Shown here: positions 56,410-64,000 of the stretch, in pieces | Numbering within the stretch: the stretch's first letter is position 1 | How the letters are laid out: each line of letters opens with the position of its first letter | DNA from: Shewanella sp. | Lineage (GTDB): Bacteria; Pseudomonadota; Gammaproteobacteria; Enterobacterales; Shewanellaceae | Reading direction: 5' to 3' | NCBI RefSeq assembly: GCF_013214165.1 | Contig: NZ_JABSSM010000007.1 | Span: 1-64,000, forward strand | DNA: 64,000 nucleotides | Made by a program: the position numbers and the translations under genes | Notes under the pieces: generated by a model | Seen by the model: the letters and a program-made list of their open reading frames with translations, nothing else | Database searches by the model: none | What the model was told of the DNA's origin: nothing

Positions 56410-57291
56410 ATGAAAAACCTAAATGTGCTGCTGTTAACCTGTATTCTCTTTCCTATTTTTGCATGGGCCGACCCCGTCGACTCCTGCGGAAGTGAATACG
56501 AGTGTATCGAAATAGGCAGATGGGATATTGGCTTGGCATTAGGTTACGGCTCCCGCAGTAACCCTCTTAAAGATTATGAAGATATCCCTATTTACCTAGC
56601 ACCTACTTTCGCGTATTACGGCGATAACTGGCACTTCGACAATGGTAATTTCGGCTATACATTAGTCGAAGATGAAAAATATACCATCAACCTGACCACG
56701 AGTTTCAGTAATGACAGTGCCTTCTTCCGTCGCTGGGATCCATCTAATATTTTTTTAACAAATAACAATGACTTAGATCTTAAATCCTTTTCTATCCGGA
56801 CCCAGCCAACAGTCATAGAGGAAGATCAAGGCGTCCCCACTCCCGATGAACTCGAGACCCGCCACTTTACCTATCTAGGTGGGGTTGAAGCCTATATTTA
56901 CACTCGCATTGGCATACTCAACCTGTCTCTAGCCCACGACCTGCTCAATGTTCATCGAGGCACAGAGGCCAAATTAAAGTGGCTCTACAATCATTCGATA
57001 GAGGAGTGGAAATTTGAATTGGCTCTAGTACTCGATTGGAAAAGTGAGGAGGTCGTTGACTACTATTACGGTATCAGGCCCTCCGAAAGTGCTTACTGGA
57101 GTGAAAATTTCCAGGCGAGATCGGCCATCAATACCGGCATAGAATTGACCAGCCATTATGTACTGACAGAACATTGGGAACTGCTTTTTCTCGCTAGGTA
57201 CACACAGCTCGCCGATGAAATAGTAGCGAGTCCCCTGCTTAATGAAGATCATACCAGTACCTTCTTCGTCGGCACTGCCTATAGGTTTTAA
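56410..57291 (+). CDS. MipA/OmpV-family outer membrane protein
   Basis: A 293-residue outer membrane protein with a signal peptide (cut after FAWA, about residue 20) and a beta-barrel of the MipA/OmpV type. The early segment WDIGLALGYGSRSNPLKDYEDIPIYLAPTFAYYGDNWHFDN is diagnostic, and the chain ends in Phe (TAYRF). MipA-like proteins are linked to peptidoglycan machinery and antibiotic or stress response. It is first of four genes (MipA, DUF3019, response regulator, kinase) with gaps of 5, -1 and 39 bases, so it is likely the target and a member of that two-component operon. Confidence 0.87.
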   Translation: MKNLNVLLLTCILFPIFAWADPVDSCGSEYECIEIGRWDIGLALGYGSRSNPLKDYEDIPIYLAPTFAYYGDNWHFDNGNFGYTLVEDEKYTINLTTSFSNDSAFFRRWDPSNIFLTNNNDLDLKSFSIRTQPTVIEEDQGVPTPDELETRHFTYLGGVEAYIYTRIGILNLSLAHDLLNVHRGTEAKLKWLYNHSIEEWKFELALVLDWKSEEVVDYYYGIRPSESAYWSENFQARSAINTGIELTSHYVLTEHWELLFLARYTQLADEIVASPLLNEDHTSTFFVGTAYRF

Positions 57292-57296
57292 TACGC

Positions 57297-57719
57297 GTGT
57301 TGAATCAGCTACTAGTACCATTATTTAGATTGTTACCCTTGGGAATGCTCTCTCTGGTAAGCGCCTTAGCCGCGGCAGAAGAGGAGCTAGACCTGGGTGC
57401 TATACTCACACTTTCCACCGAGTTTTGCATCACATCTGCAGATGAAAATGTGTGCCAACTCACCCTAGTGCTAGAGTGGGAAAACGAATTTATAAGACCC
57501 ATCTGTATCTTGTCTGACTACAAAGAGATGGCAAAATGGTGTGCCGAGTCAGCGGAAACTCATTCATTAACATTAAGTATCAGTACAACTGACGATATTC
57601 ATTTTGTGATGATTGATAAAGAAACACACCAAACACTAGCTGGAGTCAAACTCAAAGTTACACCGGCCGCAGAGCCAAAAGTGCGACGACGCTACCGCAA
57701 CCCATGGAGTTTATTCTAA
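57297..57719 (+). CDS. DUF3019 periplasmic protein
   Basis: A 140-residue exported protein. The N-terminal signal runs to about residue 28 (SLVSALAAAEE). The mature part contains a Cys-containing immunoglobulin-like pattern (EFCITSADENVCQLTLVLEWEN and ICILSDYKEMAKWC), typical of DUF3019. It ends in a basic tail. Starting 5 bases after the MipA gene and ending with TAATG shared with the response regulator start, it belongs to the operon. A sensory or accessory role for the kinase is possible but inferred. Confidence 0.8.
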   Translation: MLNQLLVPLFRLLPLGMLSLVSALAAAEEELDLGAILTLSTEFCITSADENVCQLTLVLEWENEFIRPICILSDYKEMAKWCAESAETHSLTLSISTTDDIHFVMIDKETHQTLAGVKLKVTPAAEPKVRRRYRNPWSLF

Positions 57720-58432
57720 TGACCGACCCCCAATCTACCCATAGAGTATTACTGGTAGAGGATGATATTCGTCTTGCCAATCTGATTGTGGATTATCTAA
57801 AGTCGCATGGAATGCATGTTGAAGTAGAACGCCGAGGAGATACTGTATTGACTCGGTTAATCAACTATAAGCCCGATATCATCTTGCTAGATATCATGTT
57901 GCCAGGAATGGACGGCTTAACCCTGTGTGAGAAACTACCCGATTACTTTGCCGGTCCTATCCTACTGATGAGCGCACTCGGCTCTAATGAAGATCAGATC
58001 AAAGGCTTAGAGCTTGGCGCCGATGATTACGTCGTTAAACCTGTAGAACCTGCCCTGCTTATCGCTCGGATTAACAATCTACTACGCCGCACCGCTAAGC
58101 CGCCAAAAGTAGAGTCGCACTGCTTAAGTTTTGGTAAACTCAGTATAGACCCCCATACGCAAGCTATCCGCTTGGGCGATATTGAGGTCGACTTGACTAG
58201 CCATGAATTCGAACTCTTATGGCTACTGGCCTCTCAGGCTGGGCAAGTATTGAGCCGCCAATATATCTATCAATACCTACTCAATATCGATTTCGATGGT
58301 AAAGACAGAAAAATAGACGTGCGTATCTCTCGCTTAAGAAAGAAATTAGGGGATAATATTGAGACTCCATTTAGGATCAAGACAGTTTGGGGCCAAGGCT
58401 ATTTGTTTGCCCCAGAAGCTTGGACTAGCTAA
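57719..58432 (+). CDS. OmpR-family response regulator
   Basis: A 237-residue response regulator. The receiver domain has the acidic pocket VEDD near residue 14, the phosphoacceptor D58 in PDIILLDIMLPGMDG, and the conserved Lys in DDYVVKPVEP. The C-terminal winged helix follows from about residue 137 (LSIDPHTQAIRLGDIEVDLTSHEFELLWLL). The ATG at 57719 overlaps the preceding stop as TAATG. It resembles RstA. It pairs with the histidine kinase 39 bases downstream. Confidence 0.92.
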   Translation: MTDPQSTHRVLLVEDDIRLANLIVDYLKSHGMHVEVERRGDTVLTRLINYKPDIILLDIMLPGMDGLTLCEKLPDYFAGPILLMSALGSNEDQIKGLELGADDYVVKPVEPALLIARINNLLRRTAKPPKVESHCLSFGKLSIDPHTQAIRLGDIEVDLTSHEFELLWLLASQAGQVLSRQYIYQYLLNIDFDGKDRKIDVRISRLRKKLGDNIETPFRIKTVWGQGYLFAPEAWTS

Positions 58433-58471
58433 GTCTCGACTAGCTGCAGCTAATTTTTACGGAACTAAACG

Positions 58472-59752
58472 TTGAAACGACTCTTCATCAGCCTATACCT
58501 ACTGGTAAGCCTTAGCTTCTTAGGGATAGGCTGGACACTCGACAGTATTTGGCAGAACAGTGTCGAAGACAGTGGTGCAATGGATGCACCATTGGTTGCG
58601 TTTGCTCAGCTACTGGCCAAAATCCCCCAGCAAGACCGTAAAAAATACCTAGATCAACTAGATCACAATGCCGAATACCCGCTCAAATTGGTCGATGCCA
58701 GCCAGATCTCTCTATCGCCAGAGAGCGAGTTAACTTCTGGCCAGATACTCATTGCATCCCAAGGTGATGATCACGAACTCCACTTCATTAAAGTGGGCCA
58801 ACAGGTATTGATCGCCGGTCCCATAGAGATCGATCCTATGGCGAGCCTTAGAAGCTTGTTTACGCTATTTTTCTATCTTTCTTTTGCCCTTGTCACCTTG
58901 ATATGGGTCTGGCCACTGTCGAGAGATCTCAAGACGCTAAAGAGTGCTACCCGTGAATTTGGCCAAGCCAAATGGGATACCCAAATAGAGCTCTCCCCAC
59001 GTTCTCAGGTATTACCATTAGCCATGACATTTAACGAGATGTCGCAACAGATCCGCACACTGATCGAAAATCAAAAGCATTTATCCAATGCCGTCTCCCA
59101 TGAGATCCGTACGCCTCTGGCCAGACTTAAATTTGCTATAGCGTTAATACCACAATATTGCCAATCAAATTCAGATCCTGCACGCAGGGATGAATTTCTC
59201 GATGAGATGCAGCAAGATATCAAAGAGATGGAAAACTTACTGGAAGAGTTACTCACCTATGCCAGCTTAGAGTCTAAACAGAAGGACATTCTATTTGAGC
59301 ATTGTGCTCTCGAACTGTTAACAGAGCAGGCCATTGAGAAACTCGCCTCTTCGGTCAGTGCCCCGATCGAATTTATCAAGCCAAGCGAACCCGTTTATAT
59401 TATTGGCGATTCCCTTCTGGTAGAGAGAGCCATACAAAACTTGATCACCAACGCACAACGATTTGGGCGTCAATCAATTAAGATTGAAATTAAGCAGAGC
59501 GAGCAACAAGTATCTCTATCTATCACAGATGATGGTCAAGGGATCCCAATTGAAGATCAAGGTAAGATATTTGAACCTTTCTACCGCAGTCAATCGATTC
59601 AAAATGGTAATAAAGGCCACGGCTTAGGATTAGCAATCATCAAGCGTATCATGGACGGACATGAGGGTAAGGTGACAGTCGAAAGCACTGCTGGCCATAC
59701 CTGCTTTACCTTGTACTGGCCGATAGTGACATCGACAACAAGCCATAAATAG
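58472..59752 (+). CDS. Sensor histidine kinase (RstB-like)
   Basis: A 426-residue membrane kinase with a TTG start (GGA upstream). TM1 is at about residues 3-23, followed by a ~105-residue periplasmic domain, TM2 at about 130-150, then HAMP. The dimerisation domain carries the phospho-accepting His in NAVSHEIRTPLARLK (H210). The ATPase domain shows the N box (IQNLITNAQRF), G1 (DDGQGIP) and G2 (GHGLGLAI). The periplasmic sensor resembles that of RstB in size. It is the cognate kinase of the preceding regulator. Confidence 0.9.
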   Translation: MKRLFISLYLLVSLSFLGIGWTLDSIWQNSVEDSGAMDAPLVAFAQLLAKIPQQDRKKYLDQLDHNAEYPLKLVDASQISLSPESELTSGQILIASQGDDHELHFIKVGQQVLIAGPIEIDPMASLRSLFTLFFYLSFALVTLIWVWPLSRDLKTLKSATREFGQAKWDTQIELSPRSQVLPLAMTFNEMSQQIRTLIENQKHLSNAVSHEIRTPLARLKFAIALIPQYCQSNSDPARRDEFLDEMQQDIKEMENLLEELLTYASLESKQKDILFEHCALELLTEQAIEKLASSVSAPIEFIKPSEPVYIIGDSLLVERAIQNLITNAQRFGRQSIKIEIKQSEQQVSLSITDDGQGIPIEDQGKIFEPFYRSQSIQNGNKGHGLGLAIIKRIMDGHEGKVTVESTAGHTCFTLYWPIVTSTTSHK

Positions 59753-59762
59753 ATGTTACCGG

Positions 59763-60077
59763 TCAATCTAATGAAAAATCATCTAGCGCTAAGTTAGCTT
59801 CAGTATCTTCATGAGATCCAAAGTCTAAAACGGGATTAATTTGAGCCTGCTCTTGAGTGAGCTGAGCTTTTTTAGCCTTGAGAATAACCAGCTTTCTACG
59901 CCGCATTCTCTGCCTGCACAGACGGATCACATCAGTCTTCTTGGCGGCAGAAAATTCAAGCCAATTAAATCGCTCATCTCTGCTACGTAAACAGCCTTTG
60001 CAGTAGCCTCTGGCGTCGGTTTGACACACTCCGATACATGGGCTGGGGATCTCAAAAAACTCTAGTTGTTCCATCAT
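59763..60077 (-). CDS. DUF1289 Cys-rich protein
   Basis: A 104-residue protein with a DUF1289 motif at the N-terminus: PSPCIGVCQTDARGYCKGCLRSRDE. The four cysteines probably bind metal (zinc or iron-sulfur). The rest is basic and helical. DUF1289 proteins are small, often single-domain, and of unknown function. It is convergent with the histidine kinase gene. Confidence 0.85.
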   Translation of the reverse strand: MMEQLEFFEIPSPCIGVCQTDARGYCKGCLRSRDERFNWLEFSAAKKTDVIRLCRQRMRRRKLVILKAKKAQLTQEQAQINPVLDFGSHEDTEANLALDDFSLD

Positions 60078-60256
60078 TACGCTTATGGGCGCATCACCTG
60101 TTTAAGAGAGTATTAATTTAAACATAACTTATTTACACTTAGCTGGCTAATTTTCACACTAGCCGAGTATGATACCGACCGAGATAAGATAAAATGCCAC
60201 GCTTACCTGAGCAAGCTAGTCTCAAATTAGAATAAAGTTTACTGAGGAGTAACACA

Positions 60257-60796
60257 ATGAAGATCCCAGCCCTAATCCCTGTACTCATTTCGTGCTTGAT
60301 GCTTAGCGCCTGTACCAGCAAGCCTAAGAGTGACTATGATACCGAATATGATTTTAGCCAGCTTAAGCGCTTCGAAACCATTTTCCCCGCTCAAACTCCA
60401 GATCCATTGAGCTCATCGCGTATCGAAGACTCGATCATAGCCGCACTAAGCAAGCAAGGGTTTGTAATGGTTGAACAACAAGCTGACTTTAGCGTCACTT
60501 ACTCCTTCAAGGTCGAAGATAAGCCAAAGAAGTCCGGCCTATCCATAGGATTAGGAACTAGCACTAGGGGCAGTAGTGGTGGCGTCCGTGTTGGCACTAG
60601 TGTGGGCGTCCCTATTGGCAGTGATACAGCCCAAATCCAGACCATACAAATAGATATAATCGACCCGAAAACCAACAAGTTAATCTGGCGCGGCACAGAT
60701 AAATTTAATTTCGATACTGGCGGTGAAAAGAAGGCGGAAGAGACTCAGAACGTCGTCACCAAGATCTTATCTCAGTTCCCGCCTCACAAGCAATGA
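60257..60796 (+). CDS. DUF4136 lipoprotein
   Basis: A 179-residue lipoprotein with lipobox LSAC near residue 19 and a DUF4136 domain: YDTEYDFSQLKRFETIFP and, near the end, IDIIDPKTNKLIWRGTDKF. A Gly/Ser-rich stretch (about residues 95-120) lies in the middle. It is probably an outer membrane or periplasmic lipoprotein of unknown role. GAGGAG precedes the ATG. Confidence 0.85.
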   Translation: MKIPALIPVLISCLMLSACTSKPKSDYDTEYDFSQLKRFETIFPAQTPDPLSSSRIEDSIIAALSKQGFVMVEQQADFSVTYSFKVEDKPKKSGLSIGLGTSTRGSSGGVRVGTSVGVPIGSDTAQIQTIQIDIIDPKTNKLIWRGTDKFNFDTGGEKKAEETQNVVTKILSQFPPHKQ

Positions 60797-60872
60797 CACG
60801 AGTATAGAGACTCATCGACTCGTTCACGGGCATAATGGGGCTGTATTGATTTGCTAACGAATTGAAACAAAA

Positions 60873-60893
60873 AAAGGGACACTCGGTCCCTTT
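60873..60893. terminator. Rho-independent terminator
   Basis: aaagggac actcg gtcccttt is an 8-base perfect stem with an A run before it and a T-rich stretch after. It lies between the DUF4136 gene and the convergent yiaV gene and can act on both. Confidence 0.88.
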
Positions 60894-60925
60894 ATTTCAC
60901 TGAAACACTTATTTATTCTTCCAGC

Positions 60926-62062
60926 TTAAATGAACACGTAGTTCAACCATCCCTGCATTCTGAATAACACCTTACGCATGATAGCCACATGGGAGAAGTG
61001 ATCGGTATAGATAGCCACTTGTCCCGCAACCCCCGCGGGGAATCTATCTCTTATCTCATTATCTTCAAGCTCTATCAAGACGATGACACGGCCGCGCTGC
61101 ATCAGGTGACGCGAAGAGATGAGTGCGCCGGATGATTGAATCTCACCTTCAGCCATCGCGGGTATTATTTTAGATATCTTACCCTTAAATATCTGCCCTG
61201 GAGCACCATCTAAGATCACCTCGGCCTCATCGCCCTCTTTCAATCTCAAGAGCGAGTTTTGCCAGAAAGCAGCAGCAAACATCTTCTGCTCATCCGGGAT
61301 AAAGCTCATCAAAGGCCGAAGTGGCATAGGCACGGCTACGATACCGGGACGCAAGGCCATCTGAGTCACCATACCATCGGTAGGCGCCCTGACGACTGTC
61401 ATATCGAGATCGAACTGGGCCTTCTCAAGCTCACCCTGAATGCCAGCGACCTTAGTATTAACACCGTCAATATTGGATTCGAAGGCGAGACGCACTCTCA
61501 GCTCATCGGCTCTGACCGCCGTTAATTGAGCCTCTGAAGAGAGATAGAGCTGACGCTTGTTATCCAGTTCAAGTTCGGTAAAGGGCGAGTTAGCACCGCC
61601 CCTCTTCTTGCCCTTGGCATAACGATCATAGGCCGACTTAGTCCTATCCTTATCGGCAACAGCGCGTTCTACGCTAGCCATCGCTGCTTTCCATGCAGCC
61701 TCCAGTTGCGGCACTTCTTGCTCTGCAGCAAGCAGAGCGGCACGTTTCTGCTTCACGATAGCGGCAAAAGGGGTGGGATCGATTCTAAAAAGCACCTCGC
61801 CTTTCTTTATCGGCGTATTGGGTATCACCTCAACACTAGTGACTACACCTTTAACCGCCGGGTTAATTGGCGTGGTGACAAAGTATTCTTTCGCAAAAGG
61901 GGTGTAAGGATGGTTATAGTTCATCAAGAGCACGAGCGCGCCAACGATGAAGACACCACCAAGAATTGCCGTAGGCACAGTCCACTTGTTGAGTGGGATT
62001 TTAAAAATCTTAAATATCGCTATACAGATAGCGGTATAGGTAAGAATAAGTATCAGATCCAT
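60926..62062 (-). CDS. yiaV: HlyD-family membrane fusion protein YiaV
   Basis: A ~378-residue periplasmic adaptor. Two N-terminal hydrophobic stretches (LILILTYTAICIAIFKIF and ILGGVFIVGALVLLM) precede a biotinyl-lipoyl-like region (TPINPAVKGVVTSVEVIPNTPIKKGEVLFRIDP), a long alpha hairpin, and a beta-barrel domain. It matches E. coli YiaV from the first residues (MDLILILTY) to the end (DHFSHVAIMRKVLFRMQGWLNYVF). The ATG at 62062 has a perfect AAGGAGG 6 bases upstream, so the longer start at 62080 is rejected. The usual transporter partner gene is absent; YiaW is encoded immediately upstream. Confidence 0.9.
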   Translation of the reverse strand: MDLILILTYTAICIAIFKIFKIPLNKWTVPTAILGGVFIVGALVLLMNYNHPYTPFAKEYFVTTPINPAVKGVVTSVEVIPNTPIKKGEVLFRIDPTPFAAIVKQKRAALLAAEQEVPQLEAAWKAAMASVERAVADKDRTKSAYDRYAKGKKRGGANSPFTELELDNKRQLYLSSEAQLTAVRADELRVRLAFESNIDGVNTKVAGIQGELEKAQFDLDMTVVRAPTDGMVTQMALRPGIVAVPMPLRPLMSFIPDEQKMFAAAFWQNSLLRLKEGDEAEVILDGAPGQIFKGKISKIIPAMAEGEIQSSGALISSRHLMQRGRVIVLIELEDNEIRDRFPAGVAGQVAIYTDHFSHVAIMRKVLFRMQGWLNYVFI

Positions 62063-62063
62063 C

Positions 62064-62453
62064 CTATGCCTCCTTGCCATTAGTCGAAGCTACAACAGCT
62101 TGTTCGTTAGATTGATTTGAGCCCAGTTCTATGGACAGGAGTCGAAGCTCTAATTGAGCCACTGTCTTAGTCAGTTGTTTCACTTCATCCTCTAATGCGA
62201 GCTCTCGTTGCACCACATTGTTAAAGCCCCAGCCTCTGTCTTCTCGGTACAGGGTTGCCCAAATCCACAAGAAAGGCCAAATAGCATGCAAGGTGAACAG
62301 ACTCACCCAGCCCGCCACATGCAGTGCATCTTGCTGAGGATGATTACGCTCTTTGGCAATCTCGTAGGGAATATCATGAATGACTATGATCCCGTAGAAT
62401 AGAAATATAGCGACGAAAAAAATCACGCCCAATGCAAAGTAATCCAGAAACAC
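62064..62453 (-). CDS. yiaW: YiaW-like inner membrane protein (DUF3302)
   Basis: A 129-residue membrane protein with two transmembrane segments and the DUF3302 signature (MFLDYFALGVIFFVAIFLFYGIIVIHDIPY, AKERNHPQQDALHVAGWVSLFTLHAIWPFLWIWATLYR), as in E. coli YiaW. The C-terminal ~40 residues form a coiled coil (VKQLTKTVAQLELRLLSIE). Its stop codon is 1 base before the yiaV start, whose ribosome binding site lies inside this gene, so the two are coupled. The role of the pair is unknown. Confidence 0.88.
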   Translation of the reverse strand: MFLDYFALGVIFFVAIFLFYGIIVIHDIPYEIAKERNHPQQDALHVAGWVSLFTLHAIWPFLWIWATLYREDRGWGFNNVVQRELALEDEVKQLTKTVAQLELRLLSIELGSNQSNEQAVVASTNGKEA

Positions 62454-62666
62454 GAATCTCTCCTCATGCCTAAATATTATCCAGTAACTGCAACATTTAG
62501 GTGGTTATTATAGTTAGTATAAGGTTACGGAAGCCAACATTCTCTCAACATTCCGTAGTCAATACCAGCTATTTAAAATTACAGGGCTACTGCATCAATA
62601 TCTGTATGTCTACGCGATGCAAGCTAGCGCCAGACTCTCAAGCGATGAGCGATAAGTGGTAAGCCC

Positions 62667-62753
62667 TAGACGGTAGACGATAGACGATAGACAATAGACG
62701 ATAGACGATAGACGCTAGACGATAGACGATAAGGATAAGGATAAGGATAAGGT
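62667..62753 (+). repeat. tagacga heptamer array followed by taagga hexamer array
   Basis: Nine 7-base units based on tagacga (variants tagacgg, tagacaa, tagacgc) run to 62729, then about four copies of taagga. The array lies in the 390-base gap upstream of yiaW and downstream of the dehydrogenase fragment. Units contain TAG or TAA and stop all three plus-strand frames. Confidence 0.88.
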
Positions 62754-62842
62754 GGACATAAACCGCGGGAAATCTTGACTAACATTAAAATCGGGCTCTA
62801 ATTCATAGCAAGCCCCTATGGTTTACTCGCCTTAAACTCAAT

Positions 62843-63277
62843 TTAATTTACTTGGTTGTTAAATTTTCCTCGGGCCTCATGAACGCCGGATAAGAAACAC
62901 GCCAAGTTATGACTCGCTATATTGAGTAAGTTTTGCCTGGCTTCAAGCGTCGCCCATGAATTATGCGGGCTGATGCTGATATTCTTAGCACTGAGCAGGG
63001 GATTCGTTTTCTCCGGGGGCTCGGTCGATAGCACATCAACGCCGGCAGCCGCTATTTCGCCATCGTCTAAGGCCTGCTTTAAAGCAGCCTCATCGATTAA
63101 CCCACCTCGAGCGGTATTAATTAACATGGCACTGTTCCGCATCAGCTTAAGGGTACTGCTGTTAATGATCTTGTCGTTAGTCTCGGTTAACGGACTGTGT
63201 AGTGAGAGGATATCGACTGTACAGAGCAACGGCTCTAGTTCACTCCACTCCTTCACGCTATTCTTGACACGAGTCAC
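62843..63277 (-). pseudogene. C-terminal fragment of a 2-hydroxyacid dehydrogenase
   Basis: A 144-codon fragment matching only the C-terminal part of a D-isomer-specific 2-hydroxyacid dehydrogenase. Present are DILSLHSPLTETN, the NTARGGLIDEAAL segment with catalytic Arg, the Asp/Glu region AGVDVLSTEPP, and the His in SPHNSWAT. The N-terminal catalytic half and the GxGxxG nucleotide loop are missing, about 170 residues. The frame begins at a GTG 5 bases after the stop codon of the outer membrane protein gene, as though a deletion removed the first half and joined the two. An active enzyme is not expected. Confidence 0.8.
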
Positions 63278-63282
63278 ACCGG

Positions 63283-63912
63283 TTAGAAAGTGAGCTTAAC
63301 TCCTGCATTGGCTTGCCCTTGCCACATGATGTCGGCATGGATATTCCATGTACACTGACCACCATGACAAAAAAGGGCGTTATCAGTGTTGACGAAAGTA
63401 GCATAGCCCCTGACATCGGCAAACAATGAAACTGTAGGAGTCACTTCATACTCTAGCCCGCCGCCAAAACCCATTGAGAAACGTGACTCATTAGAATAGT
63501 CGCCACTAGGGCGAATGTTAGTCACGCCCATACTCACGGTCACATATGGCTTCAAGTTACCATTGGGAAAGAATAGCGAACCACCAATATGAAAATAATC
63601 GACTGTCAGGTCTATGACTGAATCGGCACTAAAGCTACCGCCATTGCGAAGATCTGTACTCTGACTGCTATAGAGGAAATAAATGTTACCGGGATCATTT
63701 GTGGTAACGCCCATCATCAGGCCATAATTTGCCGCTTCGGCAATTTTGACTTTCCCCTGCTCATTGGTATGAGTCTCAATCACATCGAACTCGCTAGCAG
63801 CAAAGCTATAACCTGCAAAAGGGGCAACAAAAACTTCGGCCGATGCAGAGGCTGTAAACAAGGCACCTGTGCCAACCCAAGCCAAGAGCAGTAACTGAGT
63901 ATACTTTTTCAT
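63283..63912 (-). CDS. Outer membrane beta-barrel protein (OmpW/OmpX-like)
   Basis: A 209-residue outer membrane protein with a signal peptide (cut after ASA, about residue 25) and an eight-strand type barrel: FVAPFAGYSFAASEFD near the start, GGGLEYEVTPTVSLFADVRGYA in the late strands, and a C-terminal Phe (KLTF). It resembles small outer membrane barrel proteins of the OmpW/OmpA-transmembrane type. A Cys pair (FCHGGQC) sits in a late loop. The start is followed at the right edge by AT-rich promoter sequence. Confidence 0.8.
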   Translation of the reverse strand: MKKYTQLLLLAWVGTGALFTASASAEVFVAPFAGYSFAASEFDVIETHTNEQGKVKIAEAANYGLMMGVTTNDPGNIYFLYSSQSTDLRNGGSFSADSVIDLTVDYFHIGGSLFFPNGNLKPYVTVSMGVTNIRPSGDYSNESRFSMGFGGGLEYEVTPTVSLFADVRGYATFVNTDNALFCHGGQCTWNIHADIMWQGQANAGVKLTF

Positions 63913-64000
63913 CTTGCTTCCCTTTTATGCTTATGTCTAATTATAAAGTAGCACGGTATTAGCTAAGACTAACGCATGCCTCTGTCTGACTTAACGCGAT

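Noticed and set aside
62667-62753. Tandem array as a CRISPR
   Set aside because: Units of 6-7 bases are contiguous with no spacers and no cas genes.

Overview
The window looks like a chromosomal segment of a marine gammaproteobacterium, most probably Shewanella. The basis is the housekeeping proteins (Epd, SdaC, YjjX, Tas, CsdA/CsdE, HolC, ValS, YiaV/YiaW), a MetJ-type operator before metK, and Shewanella-type accessory genes such as the MipA/DUF3019/two-component cluster and an AmmeMemoRadiSam locus. This is recognition from protein sequence only; no database was searched. No tRNA, rRNA, CRISPR array, prophage or intact insertion sequence was seen. At least five decayed genes and several families of short repeats suggest a genome that is shedding genes.

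Layout. 1-6.2 kb: a decayed TatD-linked radical SAM gene, a membrane PAS sensor with a degenerate GGDEF domain, an unknown membrane protein, and a ToxR-like membrane regulator overlapping a small membrane partner. 6.4-13.4 kb, all on the minus strand: a YdiY-like outer membrane protein and the central carbon genes fba, pgk, epd and tkt. 13.8-16.2 kb: metK with MetJ boxes, then a Bax-like glucosaminidase. 16.3-24.2 kb: VanZ-like protein, three GNAT-domain proteins (one fused to a MarR domain), META-domain lipoprotein, sdaC and yjjX. 24.4-27.3 kb: tas and the csdA-csdE sulfur-transfer pair.

27.3-31.7 kb is the most mosaic part. An AT-rich putative abortive-infection gene and a ybdL aminotransferase lie between three same-oriented ~115-bp repeats. 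They are followed by about 1.4 kb of non-coding repeat debris, including an 88-bp direct repeat, just before holC-valS. 35.2-40.1 kb carries the AmmeMemoRadiSam trio (amrS, amrB, amrA), interrupted by a chemoreceptor gene and by a small relic of a second amrS copy. 40.2-45.1 kb: an IMPa-type M60 metallopeptidase lipoprotein and a POT-like transporter.

45.4-50.5 kb: rsuA, a Cys-rich regulator divergent from a dead FMN-reductase gene, a VOC protein, a MAPEG protein, an ArsR regulator fused onto the stump of an SRPBCC gene, a YcxB-like protein and a YhhY-like acetyltransferase. 50.6-56.2 kb: an acyltransferase-like protein and a fused alpha/beta 2-oxoacid dehydrogenase E1, next to glutaryl-CoA dehydrogenase and a LysR regulator. 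This is the best candidate here for an uncharacterised metabolic module. 56.4-59.8 kb: a MipA/OmpV protein, a DUF3019 protein, a response regulator and a histidine kinase in one apparent operon. 59.8-64 kb: DUF1289, a DUF4136 lipoprotein, yiaW-yiaV, long heptamer/hexamer tandem repeats, a truncated 2-hydroxyacid dehydrogenase and an outer membrane beta-barrel protein.
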